Source of the DNA: Lepidostoma basale | Taxonomy: Eukaryota; Arthropoda; Insecta; Trichoptera; Lepidostomatidae | Length of the DNA stretch: 64,000 nt | Direction of reading: 5' to 3' | NCBI GenBank assembly: GCA_022606425.2 | Contig: JAHDVF020000471.1 | Span: forward strand, 111,123-175,122 | Notes under the pieces: model-generated | Seen by the model: only the letters and a program-made list of their open reading frames with translations | What the model was told of the DNA's origin: nothing | The model's database searches: none | Shown: one piece after another, positions 21,000-31,167 of the stretch | How the letters are laid out: each line of letters opens with the position of its first letter | Position numbering within the stretch: position 1 is the stretch's first letter | Position numbers and translations under genes: made by a program

Positions 21000-21240
21000 A
21001 TCAATGATAGCCGATTCTTAAATAATTTCATGGCTCAGACCGTCACGTGGCGGCCGCTCGTGGGGGATCGTTTGTAGAGGATTCCCCGAGATAACCATCG
21101 CGGAGGGGAAGCATTTAAAATGATGAAGTCATCACACAAACAAATGACGTTTTTAATATGATCTCGGCGAGATGCTGCGCCGGGGGTGGCGGCGTGAATA
21201 AGCCATGACGATCGCAAATCTTATGGGTTTTGATGGAAAT
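21000..21240. other. GC-rich unique island
   Basis: Unique sequence (CGTCACGTGGCGGCCGCTCG at 21042; GATGAAGTCATCACAC at 21122; CGCCGGGGGTGGCGGCGTGA at 21178). Contains short palindromes (CACGTG, GATGANNTCATC). Possible enhancer; no coding evidence. Confidence 0.3.
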
Positions 21241-21529
21241 TTGGGGTAGTTGTTACCCTATATACTGTCGACGCCTCGAGTGGGGGATTTGTTGATCGTC
21301 AGATTTGTTGACATGCTCTATGAATATTCATATCGGATTTGGTATTTTGATTATACGCTCGAGCATTGTTCTGGGATTCTATACATAACACATATACGAG
21401 TATTACAATATTTAAACATATCGACTAAACATCTATTTTCTAGTTGTATTTTATGTGCAACATGTCATTCCTATAAAATTATATAAAACTTCCATAGATC
21501 AATCATTTAGCAAACTTTTATTTTATTTA

Positions 21530-21605
21530 ACTAACTTACCATCACGCTGTCTCCCCGAATGGGTATGCAGAAAGAATGGACAGCCACAATTTTCTTTCCA
21601 TAATG
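21530..21605 (-). mobile_element. L-alpha LINE, last ~70 bp
   Basis: Terminal block ACCATCACGCTGTCTCCCCG and TGGACAGCCACAATTTTC; truncated after that. Confidence 0.7.
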
Positions 21606-21849
21606 AAAATAAAATACAGAGCCATAAAATCTTTTTTAAATAATGAAAATTAAAAAAAATGTTGTAAAAAATCTTTTTAAAATGAATATTTAGTTGAATT
21701 CTACTAATATTTGACCTGTTTTGGCAGCTCGTTGCTATCTTCTGGGTAAACATTATTTGATTTTAACTAAATATACAACATTTTGTTTTTTGAATGTATA
21801 CAAATACTTGAAGACAAATACTGGATTTTACCCATTACGGGTGTATTAA

Positions 21850-22215
21850 TCATTAAGAATTAATTGTATCTCAATAGAGACGAAGATGTAAATTATTTGG
21901 AAACAGAATATGGTGGTCGAGGCGTTTATAGGACTTATGACCTGTCATTGGTTGCGTTAAGCGATCGCTTTATGTAATACAACGTTACATTAATAAAGAT
22001 TTTCTGCTTAATGCTTACCTCTGGTCTCAATAAATGGCGCTAGTGTAGATTGAACTAAAAACTTTCAAATAATTGTCAGACGTGGTGTTTGTAGAAGGGC
22101 GGAATGGAGAATGACAAGTCATAAGTCCTGTTAACGCCTCGACCACCATATTCTATTTCCAAATCATTTACATATTCGTCTCTATTGAGGTACAATTAAT
22201 TCTTAAATAAACAAT
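21850..22215. repeat. FB foldback element
   Basis: The same end block (AATTGTATCTCAATAGAGAC at 21863; reversed, GTCTCTATTGAGGTACAATT at 22179) sits at both ends, and GGTCGAGGCG / CGCCTCGACC blocks mirror each other. The middle (21990-22080) has AAGCAGAAAATC reversed and GGCGCTAGTGTAGATTGAAC. Confidence 0.75.
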
Positions 22216-22359
22216 ACATTTTAAAAAGTTTTTTTTTTTTTAATATTTTTATTTTTTACAATGAACGTCTAGCATGAAATTTCAAATAACGACATTAGCT
22301 TTCATTTTGTTTTTACGCCACTTTTCGAGATATGACATGAAATTAGTTTAAATTAGTAA

Positions 22360-22586
22360 ATTTTTTTTAAAACATTGTATTTTCTAAACACTTTTTTATA
22401 CTTTTCACAAACGTGTTTCGGACCACTGATACCCTTGCTTAGTGTAGAAATTTAAACTGTTTATATTTCTACACTGATTAAGGGCGTCTGTGGCCCAAAA
22501 CAGGTTTGTGAAAAGTGTTGTGTAAATACAATTTTATCAAAAAATTATTCAAATGTGAATCCACAACGCAAAGTGAGGCAAATGTG
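22360..22586. repeat. HH-F foldback element
   Basis: Inverted arms (CACTTTTCACAAACGTGTTT at 22393 against CAGGTTTGTGAAAAGTGTTG at 22501) surround two hammerhead-like motifs; the shared terminal motif, inverted, closes it at 22559-22584. + motif: CTGATTA (22465 region), an extra A, stem II GGGC/GCCC, AAAAC, AGGTT. - motif: CTAAGCA, GAAAC, ACGTT. Core bases are altered in both. Confidence 0.65.
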
Positions 22587-23149
22587 AAAGAGAAGATCAA
22601 ATCTAGATTTCGAATTACAAAATAAACTAATAATCTTAATGTTTAAACTCTTCCTGTTATTACAAATTTAATACAAAAGTTTTGAATATATGTTTTCAAA
22701 GAGTTTTCACTAGATGAATCCCTAGTAATGTCAAAAAAGTTTCAACGAATTCAAAGCTCTTTGAAATCGTGAATATCAAAATATTTGTTTTGGATTAGAG
22801 TTGTACATCATTGCTCAGGCAACTGTGAATACAAATCACATGATTATTTAAAAGATAAAATAAAATCGCATATCCTATAGATTTTTTTTTCTACATTTTA
22901 AACCAAGCTCATTTGTACTCTCAATAATGCAATGATCTTATCGGTTGTTGTAATATGAGGGATGATAATGAATTGAACTTCTTCCTCCCCTCGCGGCTAA
23001 CATATGCCGTCAAGTATTACCAACCCCATCCAATATGTTGCAATCTAAGTGTCTGATTTCATTATTTAGTTTTATCTCACTGTACTTAACAATGGACACA
23101 TCATGCCATGTGGGGAAAATACTAAAAACAAAAAAGTATATATCATGTT

Positions 23150-23353
23150 GATCAATGAAAGCAAAAATGGCCGTTCACAATAGAGTCTTGGTTCCAACCT
23201 GTATGTATAGAAACACAGCATGGAACTAGCAGAAAAAAGTTGAGATTCTTTAGACGTTTCTATGGTAAAACGATGTATGATAGAATTTCAAATGTTGATA
23301 TCAGGGAGGAATGTAGAGCCGAATAAAGCATCATGAACAAAATTGTAAAATTA
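23150..23353 (+). mobile_element. L-alpha LINE fragment, 5' piece interrupted by HH-B
   Basis: Reads ATGGCCGTTCACAATAGAGT (23168), ACAGCATGGAACTAGCAG (23214), then GCATCATGAACAAAATTG (23328) where the HH-B element begins. The LINE continues at 23593. Confidence 0.75.
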
Positions 23354-23585
23354 CTGTTAAATTTTAAAACACTGTTCTATTATGACAATTTCTTTTTATT
23401 CACTGAAAGTGTCGCGACAGCTGTTTCGCTAACCGATGTTGGCATCATCAAGTACTGTCATAAACTGAGTTTATTGTCACACTGTATTGAATATAAAGAA
23501 ATTGTGATATTATAACAGTGTTTTAAATTTTAACCGTAATAATGTTGAAGTATCATAGTGCTTCGGCCAAAACATTGGACTATTT
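23354..23585. repeat. HH-B foldback element inserted into L-alpha
   Basis: Flanked by AAAATTA duplications (23347-23353 and 23586-23592) inside a LINE, so its ends are defined: left CTGTTAAATTTTAAAACACT, right ..CCAAAACATTGGACTATTT. The inner arms pair (AATTTTAAAACACTGTT with AACAGTGTTTTAAATTT at 23514). On - strand a hammerhead: TTGATGA (C3 to U), an extra T, stem II with one mismatch, GAAAC (23423-23427), GTC (23416-23418). Confidence 0.85.
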
Positions 23586-23592
23586 AAAATTA

Positions 23593-23850
23593 TAAAAGGA
23601 AGAAAGATTGGTTAAGAAAGTATACGTTAACATGTGGATAAATACAGAGTCGAAGAAGATCGAGAAAAAAATATAGTATGACCTAATTAATAAAAATTTA
23701 AAGGTCGGCCATGTTAAAAGTCGGAATAATCGAGGAGCGTATATGACTCGCTGTATGAATGTGGAGGAATCTAGAAAGCTGTCATGATATAGTAGTGCGG
23801 CGGTTCGTTCTCTCTGCCTACACTCCCAGGGAAACGGCATTTGTCATAGT
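23593..23850 (+). mobile_element. L-alpha LINE fragment, 3' piece
   Basis: Continues the LINE broken at 23353: GGAAGAAAGATTGGTTAAGA (23599), TATGACTCGCTGTATGAATG (23742), terminus TCCCAGGGAAACGGC (23824). Confidence 0.75.
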
Positions 23851-23889
23851 TGTTTCGCCTTGATAATGCCATTGTTTGTTTAGTTCATT

Positions 23890-24135
23890 AATTTTTTTTC
23901 TTGTATACAACAGGTTGTTTGGAACTCAATTATTGTATACACATTAATTTTAGCTATTGTATTGATGATTCTCATGACATGTGATAGGTAGCCAATCTAT
24001 CGCCATTTTATTGTCACGCGAATTCTACACCAGACTAAAGACAGTGTGACAATCACACTGCCATCGCCGAGAATCGAACCCGGGACCTTCGGTATGGTAG
24101 TCAGAGATCTTACCACTCTGCCACGAAGGTCGACA
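23890..24135 (-). mobile_element. SINE-1 copy
   Basis: Reverse of 16020-16262: the 3' end CTTGTATACAACAGGTTGTT at 23901, B box region GAATCGAACCCGGGACC (24072), A box region TTACCACTCTGCCACGAAGG (24111). Confidence 0.8.
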
Positions 24136-24394
24136 TGATGCCAGTATTTTTATAAAAATAATAAAAATTCACACGTCGGCCATATTACGAATCGGTTAAA
24201 TGATATGCTGCTTGCTTGCTGCGAAGATTCTTGAAAATCTTTATAATTTTAAATATGTTTTAAAGATTTGTTTAAAAGTATTTGTTTTTCAATATAAGGC
24301 AACACGTGTCTAACCATAATTACAAATTTGAAGGTCCTTGAATAATGATATAAAACTTCATATTAAATATTTTATATTGGTTTAATAGAAGTTT

Positions 24395-24470
24395 TATTAC
24401 AATATCATTTGCTAATACCCTAGCAAGGCGAAATATTTAAAATATAATAAAACTTTTAGAAAACTGATGC
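24395..24470 (+). repeat. HH-C fragment
   Basis: GCTAATACCCTAGCAAGGCG at 24411 then AAATATTTAAAATATAATAA and TTTTAGAAAA: the HH-C layout with decayed core. Confidence 0.5.
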
Positions 24471-24689
24471 TTTCATCATTTTTTGAGTCATTGAAAATCC
24501 AGGATCAACGGTTATTTTTTAATATTGTTCGGGTGACAGATGTTTTTACATTCATATATATTTTTTTAAATCTAAATGTTGGTACTTGCGTTTCTCCAAC
24601 AATACTCAAAATTATTTAACACATTTCATACAAATTCATTGAAAAACATTTCCCGAAAGTCTCAGCAGACCGTGCGAAAGGGGAAGTAC

Positions 24690-24850
24690 CAGATAAAGGA
24701 TAAGAAGATTAGCTCCCCTTCCGAGTGATGCACGCGCTGCGCACGCGCGCGCCACGTGCGCGGATATTGCGCGCGCCGCTGACAAGTGCAAAGTATGAAA
24801 ATGGTTTATGAAATAAAAAAAATCTGCGCGTGCTGTCGACAACTTCAATA
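24690..24850. other. CpG-rich unique island
   Basis: GCGCACGCGCGCGCCACGTG around 24739 stands out against AT-rich surroundings. Open frames cross it but show only biased composition. Candidate regulatory element. Confidence 0.3.
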
Positions 24851-25017
24851 CAAATGTTTCCTTTGATGACTCTATTCGTTACATTTCGAGTTTTTTTTTC
24901 AACCAGCAGATTCCATTATATTTCTTCCTCTGTGCGGGGAAACCCAGATAATTCAACATCATTAACGTGTGAAGCATTCTGTTTGTAATCATAATTTGGT
25001 ATTTGCAAATAGAAATA

Positions 25018-26196
25018 CAGTGGAACCTTTCATAACGAGCACCTCTCATAATGAGCACCTCTCATAACGAGCACCTCTCATAACGAGCAGCTCTCTTAAC
25101 GAGCGCCTCTCATAACGAGCGCCTCTCATAACGAGCACTTCTCATAACGAGAACCCCTCATAACGAGCACCTCTCATAACGAGCGCCTCTCATAACGAGC
25201 GCCTCTCATAACGAGCGCCTCTCATAACGAGCACCTCTTATAACGAGCGCCTCTCATAACGAGCGCCTCTCATAACGAGCACTTCTCATAACGAGAACCC
25301 CTCATAACGAGCATCTCTCATAACGAGCATCTCTCATAACGAGCACCCCTCATAACGAGCACCTCTAATAACGAGCGCCTCTCATAACGAGCGCCTCTCA
25401 TAACGAGCACCTCTTATAACGAGCGCCTCTCATAACGAGCACTTCTCATAACGAGAACCCCTCATAACGAGCACCTCTCATAACGAGCGCCTCTCATAAC
25501 GAGCATCTCTCATAACGAGCGCCTCTCATAACGAGCACTTCTCATAACGAGAACCCCTCATAACGAGCGCCTCTCATAACGAGCGCCTCTCATAACGAGC
25601 GCCTCTCATAACGAGCACCTCTCATAATGAGCGCCTCTCATAACGAACGCCTCTCGTAACGAGCACCTCTCATAACGAGAAACCCTCATAACGAGCACCT
25701 CTCATAACGAGCGCCTCTCATAACGAGCATTTCTCATAACGAGCACCGCTCATAAAGAGTAATTCGCATAACGAGAAAAACAGATTGTGAAAAAATAACG
25801 TTAACGAGCGAAATTTCGCATAACGAATGACGTGTGGTTATGCGTTGAAAAACTGTATTCAATGATAATGTTGCGTCACATTTTTACCAAATTTTGAAAA
25901 TAGATTTATAGTAAAAAATAATGAATTATTTGTCTAAAACTCATAATTAATAAACTATTATAGTTATTTAGATTTTTAATTGCTTTTTTACAAATCGAAA
26001 TCACATTCCAGGTTATTACGCTCCTAACAATTTAAGTATATAATTATATTTGAATAAACGTTAGAAAAAAAATCAACATGGAATGCATTACCGTATTTTA
26101 CATTGATTTTTTATTGCTTAAATTGTTTCGCTTAACGAGTGTTTCACATAACGAGTATTCTGGAACGAATTATTCTCGTTATGAGAGGTTCGACTT
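25018..26196. mobile_element. pogo/Tigger-like non-autonomous element
   Basis: 22-bp imperfect inverted ends: CAGTGGAACCTTTCATAACG at 25018 and, reversed, at 26175-26196 (AAGTCGAACCTCTCATAACG). TA at 25016-25017 and 26197-26198 fits a TA target duplication. The CAGTxGAACCT start is like Tigger/pogo transposon ends. The left part is a 16-bp minisatellite, the right part AT-rich with more TTCGCATAACGA-type repeats at 25750-25830 and 26125-26160. No transposase. Confidence 0.75.
25031..25775 (+). repeat. 16-bp minisatellite, about 46 units
   Basis: Unit CATAACGAGCACCTCT with a few variants (GCGCCTCT, GCACTTCT, GAACCCCT, GCATCTCT). The pair CACTTCT + GAACCCCT returns near 25135, 25280, 25440 and 25535, that is after 9, 10 and 6 units, so larger blocks were also copied. 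The unit equals the inner part of the element's own terminal repeat. Confidence 0.95.
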
Positions 26197-26234
26197 TATA
26201 TCTTCTGAAGCAAATATGATAATAGGTACATATT

Positions 26235-26345
26235 GGAGTTTTATTGGCAATTCTTGTGTATGGAGGTGGAGCGTGGAGCTAGGAGAAGAATAATAAAAGT
26301 AGGCCCTAGAAATGAGATCATTAAGCACAATTAAAGACAAATGAT
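26235..26345 (+). mobile_element. L-alpha LINE fragment, 5' piece
   Basis: TATGGAGGTGGAGCGTGGAG (26259) and GAAATGAGATCATTAAG (26312) match the family; the continuation is at 26940, past an L-zeta insertion. Confidence 0.6.
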
Positions 26346-26404
26346 TGCATCCAAAATAAAATTAAATAATAATCACTTGGATAGTTAGGATATACTCGTA
26401 TATC

Positions 26405-26930
26405 TTAGGGAGTATGGATATTACCCGTGGCTCTTTTCGACTGATTTCTTGCTAGGGATGCTGGGCTACCAGTCACTCGAGAGGAAACGAGAGATTCACT
26501 TGGGTGTTCATTTCTTTCGACTGATACGCGGTTGTATGCACAACTCAGAAATCCTGAGTGATGTAGGTCTGTTCGTCCCTGATAATTATCTTCGACAAAG
26601 GGGCCATAGATTGTTTTATCTCTCACGATGCAGAACCAACCTGCTAATGGTTATGCTGGTAGGTAGAGCAATATCGTTGCTTAATCATGTCACCTCGGAG
26701 TTTGACGTATTTTGTGATAGTTTAGCTCATCTGAGGGAAGTACTATCTTTATTATAATTGCATGGTACCTATATTTATTTTATTAATTTGTCATGCATCT
26801 TATGTTTCTCTCTCTTTTTATTATTTTATTGTGTATTACTTATTATTGTGTATTTCTAACTTGTATCTTTAGTGTATTTGAAAAAAAATCTGTAATGCTT
26901 TAGATATATTTAAAATAAATAAATGAAATT
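26405..26930 (+). mobile_element. L-zeta LINE fragment
   Basis: Frame 26449-26757 ends with DVGLFVPDNYLRQRGHRLFY then RCRTNLLMVMLVGRAISLLN, the C-terminus of a CR1/Jockey-like non-LTR polymerase, followed by ~170 bp AT-rich untranslated sequence and an A-rich end. It separates two parts of an L-alpha copy. Confidence 0.8.
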
Positions 26931-26934
26931 ACAT

Positions 26935-27212
26935 ATGAAAAAAATAGATGAGAGAAGAATACTTAAAAAAATTGTATATATGCAATGTGAATGGAAAAGA
27001 AACCCGAGGACGGCCATGGAAAACATGGCATGAACAAATCGATTGCTAAAAAGCGGCCATATTCGAAGTCGGAAAAATCGACGAGCGTATTTTTACGATG
27101 TATGAACGTAGAGTAAGTTCGAGTGGTGTGTCAGGACAGAGCAGTGTGGTAGTTTATCCTTTCTGTTAACTTTCTGTTACGAGGAAACGGCATGATGGTT
27201 AGTTAGTGTAGG
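26935..27212 (+). mobile_element. L-alpha LINE fragment, 3' piece
   Basis: ATGGAAAACATGGCATGAAC (27016), CGACGAGCG, CAGGACAGAGCAGTGTGGTA (27132), terminus GAGGAAACGGCATGATGG (27181) and GTTAGTTAG. Confidence 0.7.
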
Positions 27213-27269
27213 ACGACAAGGAAGTCAATACCTGTCTCAAAAGAGAGTATAAATAATCCTCAAACTTAA

Positions 27270-27440
27270 CCCTTAAACGGTGCAGTGTAGTACCTACCCC
27301 CGGGCCGGTCTCCCTCCCCCTGACTTAACTGAAGCTGTAACTAGTAAAATTTTACTTCGCGGTCCGGTGATGCGCGAAGGATCGTTCTCGTTTGTTGCGA
27401 TTATGACGGGGTGCCAAAACACAGGGTGACTGCGAGTTAA
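27270..27440. other. GC-richer unique island
   Basis: CCCCCGGGCCGGTCTCCCTC at 27297 and following are unlike any repeat here. No coding signal; possible conserved non-coding sequence. Confidence 0.25.
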
Positions 27441-27729
27441 CTCATACGAGGAAAACATATTACAAACATGTTTTTAAGTTATTAAACAGCAGATCATTAT
27501 TTTATTAACAAAACATTTTTGTATATCATAAAATGTTTGTTGTCAATGAAATGTTAAAATTTAGTTTAATCAAAGTAAAACTCTATAATTCACTCATATT
27601 TCGATATCATCTGGAAAACCATGTGTATTAATTTATTTATACAATTTTCTTCCATTTACGAGCTTTTACGTGGTTATTTTTTAGGAATTCTTTTTATATT
27701 AAATAGAAGTAAATATTTTAAAACCGTAT

Positions 27730-28015
27730 ATAATTATAATTTATTATTTCTTAAACAATGATATAAAACTCCATATTTCGTGATTAAGGTAATTTTTAAT
27801 AATTAATACGAATGAAAACTTCAGTTTTCTAGAAGTTTTATTATATTTTATGGGAATTACATGTTTCGCCCTTCTAAGGCATTATCAAATGTAGAAGGGC
27901 AAAACATGTCATTCCCATAAAATACGAGTCTAATAAAATTTCTAAAAAACTTACGTTTTCATTCGTATTAATTATTTAATATGGAGTAGTTTTACATCAT
28001 TGTTCAAGAAATAAT
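27730..28015. repeat. HH-C foldback element
   Basis: Arms 27815-27890 and 27891-27975 are inverted (GGGAATTACATGTTTCGCCC against GGGCAAAACATGTCATTCCC), with outer arms reaching ACTCCATATTTCGTGATTAA and AATATGGAGTAGTTTTACAT. On - strand: TTGATAA (27882-27888), an extra T, stem II GCCTT/AGGGC, GAAAC (27863-27867), ATGTA. U3 and A8 replace C3 and G8. Confidence 0.75.
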
Positions 28016-28129
28016 AAATAAATAATTTTAATAATAATTAAATATAACTATATATATTTAAGATGAACTGAATACTGCTGAATTCCATAATAATGTTTTT
28101 TTATGAATTAAAATACTATTTTCTTTTAA

Positions 28130-28412
28130 GTTTATTTTTCTAAACATGTTTCAAAAGGTTGCACCTTCATAATCGGGAGAACGATATAAACTAACCAAAA
28201 TTGTTACTAAATGTATGCAAGAACCTAGAGACATACATAAAATGTGTTAGTTAACTTAGGCCGAGTACCAAGAACTTAACAATACAAAGATAAATGCATT
28301 GCCAGGTTCTTGCACTCATTTTGTAATACTTTTGGTTAGTTTATAACGTTCTCTCGATGATGAAGGTGACCTTCGAAATATGTCGAGAAAAATAAACTCA
28401 AAAGTGGAAAAA
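28130..28412. repeat. HH-M foldback element
   Basis: Inverted arms: TTATTTTTCTAAACATGTTT (28132) and CGAGAAAAATAAACTC (28382); inner AACTAACCAAAA / TTTTGGTTAGTTTATA; innermost CAAGAACCTAG / CCAGGTTCTTG. On + strand near 28352-28392: stem I TTCTC with GAGAA, core TCGATGA, an extra T, stem II GAAGG/CCTTC, GAAAT, ATGTC. Hammerhead-like with two or three core changes. Confidence 0.6.
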
Positions 28413-28434
28413 TTAGTGTCTTAATTCATTGAAA

Positions 28435-28565
28435 ATTCCATGATGTTTTTTATTACCTACTTCCACTTCATGTCTTCAATTTTAAAGCGACCGGTTTTGC
28501 CAGGGTCTTTGGCATCGACAGAATCATTAAATTTGTATGTTTTGCCAAAAAGGCATAGCTGAATT
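28435..28565 (-). repeat. HH-D element copy, partial
   Basis: ACTTCCACTTCATGTCTTCA (28461), then the hammerhead-like block GCGACCGGTTTTGCCAGGGT (28488) and GGCATCGACAGA (28511). G12 is mutated (AAAAC). Confidence 0.6.
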
Positions 28566-28599
28566 TAAAATCAACGTTTGAACAACCCTGTTCATGGGC

Positions 28600-28900
28600 A
28601 TACGTCCCTTATTAGGACGTTTTGCACGAGGAATTTAATTGTAATCTCCACTTCTAGTACAGTGGGCATTCACAATCCGCCTGGGCTGCACGCGGCGGGC
28701 GAGGGGGAAACTGAAAAAATGCAATATATTTAATATTAAAGGGGATATTAAAGACATTCCGCTCTAAAGCGCGGGCGATAATAGGGTTGGAGAATAGTGC
28801 ATTGTGTCCGGCAATAGTGCGTTAAAGGGACGAGAATCAGACTAATAGTCTGTGCTCCGTTTTATGTCAAATAATAAACTTCTCACCTTCTTACTGGAGA
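28600..28900. other. GC-richer unique island
   Basis: GGGCTGCACGCGGCGGGCGA at 28683 and GCTCTAAAGCGCGGGCGATA at 28762. No frame or repeat recognised. Confidence 0.25.
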
Positions 28901-28934
28901 CTAAATCATAATATAAACAAGATTGTTTTTTTAT

Positions 28935-29220
28935 AAGGATTAATTGTATCTCAATAGAGACGAAGATGTAAATTGTTTTTCTAGGAACCGAATGTGGTGG
29001 CCGAGGCGCTTACAGGTCATAAGTTGGCTTGAGCGATCGCTGTATGTTTAACAACATTCCCCATTGCGTCCTTCTTATGAACACCACATCTGCCAATTTT
29101 TTGGAACTTGTAAATATGCTAGCATCCTACGTTTATCTTTACATATTTTAGTTCACTCTACACTAGCGTCATCTATTATGGTTGGGAAGCATTAAGCAGA
29201 AAATCAGAAGAGATTATTTT
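28935..29220 (+). repeat. FB element, non-inverted copy
   Basis: Single-orientation copy: AATTGTATCTCAATAGAGAC (28943), GGTGGCCGAGGCGCTTACAG (28996), GAGCGATCGCTGT (29031), then AAGCATTAAGCAGAAAATCA (29188). It shows the un-folded FB unit, about 285 bp. Confidence 0.75.
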
Positions 29221-29249
29221 TTTTATTTTAGATAGATTTTTATTTATAT

Positions 29250-29735
29250 CTAACTAACCATCACGCTGTTTTCCCGGAGGAGTAAGCAGAGAGGATGGAC
29301 TGCCATACTGCTCTGTCCCGACATACCTCTCTAGATTTCTCTACATTCATACATCATAACATGCACGCTCGTCGATTTTTCCGCCTTCGAATGTGGCAGC
29401 CTTTTAGTATTTGATTAATTTGGTCGAGCCATGATTTCCTTGGTCTTCAACTGTGTGTATACAACATTTAAACCATTTTTCTCTCGTCTAAATCGTCTCT
29501 TTTCATATGTCTAAACCATCTCAGGAATCCTTTTTTTGTTTTATTTATTATCAAATCATGTGCTTTACATTTATTACTGAATTCGTCCTTCTGTATTCAG
29601 TCACATATCGTTTTCTCAAACATAATTCTCAGTTATCTCATTTCTACGGCATTTATCATACTTTCATATTTTTTTGCCATCTCCAAGCTTCACTTACATA
29701 AATAAGGGTTGGCACTTGAACTCCAAAGTAAAATA
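29250..29735 (-). mobile_element. L-alpha LINE fragment
   Basis: From the terminus CACGCTGTTTTCCCGGAGGA (29262) through GTCGATTTTTCCGCC (29371) and ATGTCTAAACCATCTCAGGA (29505) to AAGGGTTGGCACTTGAACTC (29704). Many stops. Confidence 0.8.
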
Positions 29736-29870
29736 CAAATAAAATTGATACATTTGTTTCGCCTGTTTTCACTAATTTATTTTTATATATAAAAAATCTC
29801 TGTAAAACCAAGAAAACAATTGCGTTTATATTATTTTATACTTGTGGAGTTTTACAAAATAAAAACCACA
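29735..29870. repeat. HH-N element copy
   Basis: CATTTGTTTCGCCTGTTTTC (29752) and ATCTCTGTAAAACCAAGAAA (29798) match the foldback at 37675-37865. Degenerate. Confidence 0.45.
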
Positions 29871-30299
29871 GCCATCAATTATTGGAGACTATTTTTAATA
29901 TTGATAAAAACTATTCGTGTATTTTATGGGAATAATGAATTCATGTTTCACCTTGCTCATATTGTGTTTAATTGACTCTTTTAAATAATAAATATGTAGG
30001 TATGAATTTTCCTGTTCTTGGGTGTATAATAGTAAATCTGTAATTTTACGTATAATTATAAAAATATTATATTATTAATTTATAAAAATATTATATTATT
30101 AAACAATATGTTATCAGCAACAAAAGCAGAAAATAAAAAATTTAAGTAAAAAATACGCTTTTTAAAACTAAAAGTTTAAATAGAACAAACTAAATTTTCA
30201 ATTCAAGATTTTAACGGTTCTCTTAACTTTCTGCTTTTTTGCATCTTTTATGCATTCATTTTAAATTTTGATTTGAAAAATCCGGTTACTTCCGTAAAA

Positions 30300-30420
30300 T
30301 AATTATTGAAACTTGATAATGCCTTATATTAGCAATGCGAAATATGTCTTTTCCATAAAATATAATAAACCATCTAGAAAAGGTTTCTCGTAATTCATTC
30401 GTTAATAAAAATAAGTTCTA
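30300..30420 (+). repeat. HH-C fragment
   Basis: TTGATAA (30313-30319), GCCTTATATTAGCAATGC, GAAATATGTC, then AAAATATAATAAACCATCTA and TAATTCATTCGTTAA. U3-A8 again. A further fragment near 29925-29960 (TTCATGTTTCACCTTGCTCA) faces the other way. Confidence 0.55.
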
Positions 30421-30529
30421 ATAACTATCATAAAATTATATGTTTAGTTTTAATTTGAATTTAGAATGATAATTGTAACTTGTAGCGGTTAAAATGTTTA
30501 ATATCAACATGAAAGTCTTTGTACATAAA

Positions 30530-30700
30530 TCTCATTTTAATCTCTGTGTTCCCAAAGTACCGCCGTCAGCACATTCCTCCATAAGTAGGTACCGGATAAA
30601 CATTTTCCCTCGCTCCGGAAGTACAGTTTGTCAGCTGCGGCGGGGGTGTCCGGTTAGCTATGGCAACACCCTTAATCATCCCTTCTAGGGCACAGGGGTT
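30530..30700. other. GC-richer unique island
   Basis: CCCAAAGTACCGCCGTCAGC (30551) and AGCTGCGGCGGGGGTGTCCG (30632). No recognised coding or repeat content. Confidence 0.25.
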
Positions 30701-30799
30701 GGAAACCTTTCTTATAAATATTGAAAAAACGTAACTTGATTTTTTCGAATATATATTATATTTTAATTTGTGGTATTTTTCAGTATTCATTTTGAGAGT

Positions 30800-30885
30800 C
30801 TAAAAGATCTAATTTCTATTACATTTATTCTATTATACTTTCATCCTTCTTTGCCAGTTTCATGCTTCACTTCCACATATCCAAA
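30800..30885 (-). mobile_element. L-alpha LINE fragment
   Basis: GATCTAATTTCTATTACATT and TTCTTTGCCAGTTTCATGCT (30846) are the reverse of the WNWQKKD...EMRSL region. Very short piece. Confidence 0.55.
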
Positions 30886-30931
30886 AAATTCAAAACGTAC
30901 AAATTCGGCACGAAAACACCAACAATAATAT

Positions 30932-31167
30932 GAGGCAGTCAAAGCAAAAGTGGACTAACCCACATGATGGCCAATATTGAGTTAACTATGGGAATGTGTG
31001 TAAAACTTATGTTTCTTCGATTCAAAAACGGACTAAACTTAGTTCCAACAATATTCTTTAGATGGGACTGTTTTGTTTTGGTTTTTGCATTTAAATATTT
31101 AAAAATATTCGTTGGTTAATATAAAAAACATAATGTAAGTTAGTCCACTTTGCTTTGATTGCCCAAA
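30932..31167. mobile_element. MITE with ~29-bp inverted ends
   Basis: GGCAGTCAAAGCAAAAGTGG at 30932 and, reversed, GGGCAATCAAAGCAAAGTGG ending at 31167. About 236 bp, AT-rich, no frame. No clear target duplication, so the superfamily is open. Confidence 0.65.

Noticed and set aside
25031..25775. CRISPR-like array
   Set aside because: The repeat is contiguous with no spacers, in eukaryotic sequence; it is a 16-bp minisatellite.
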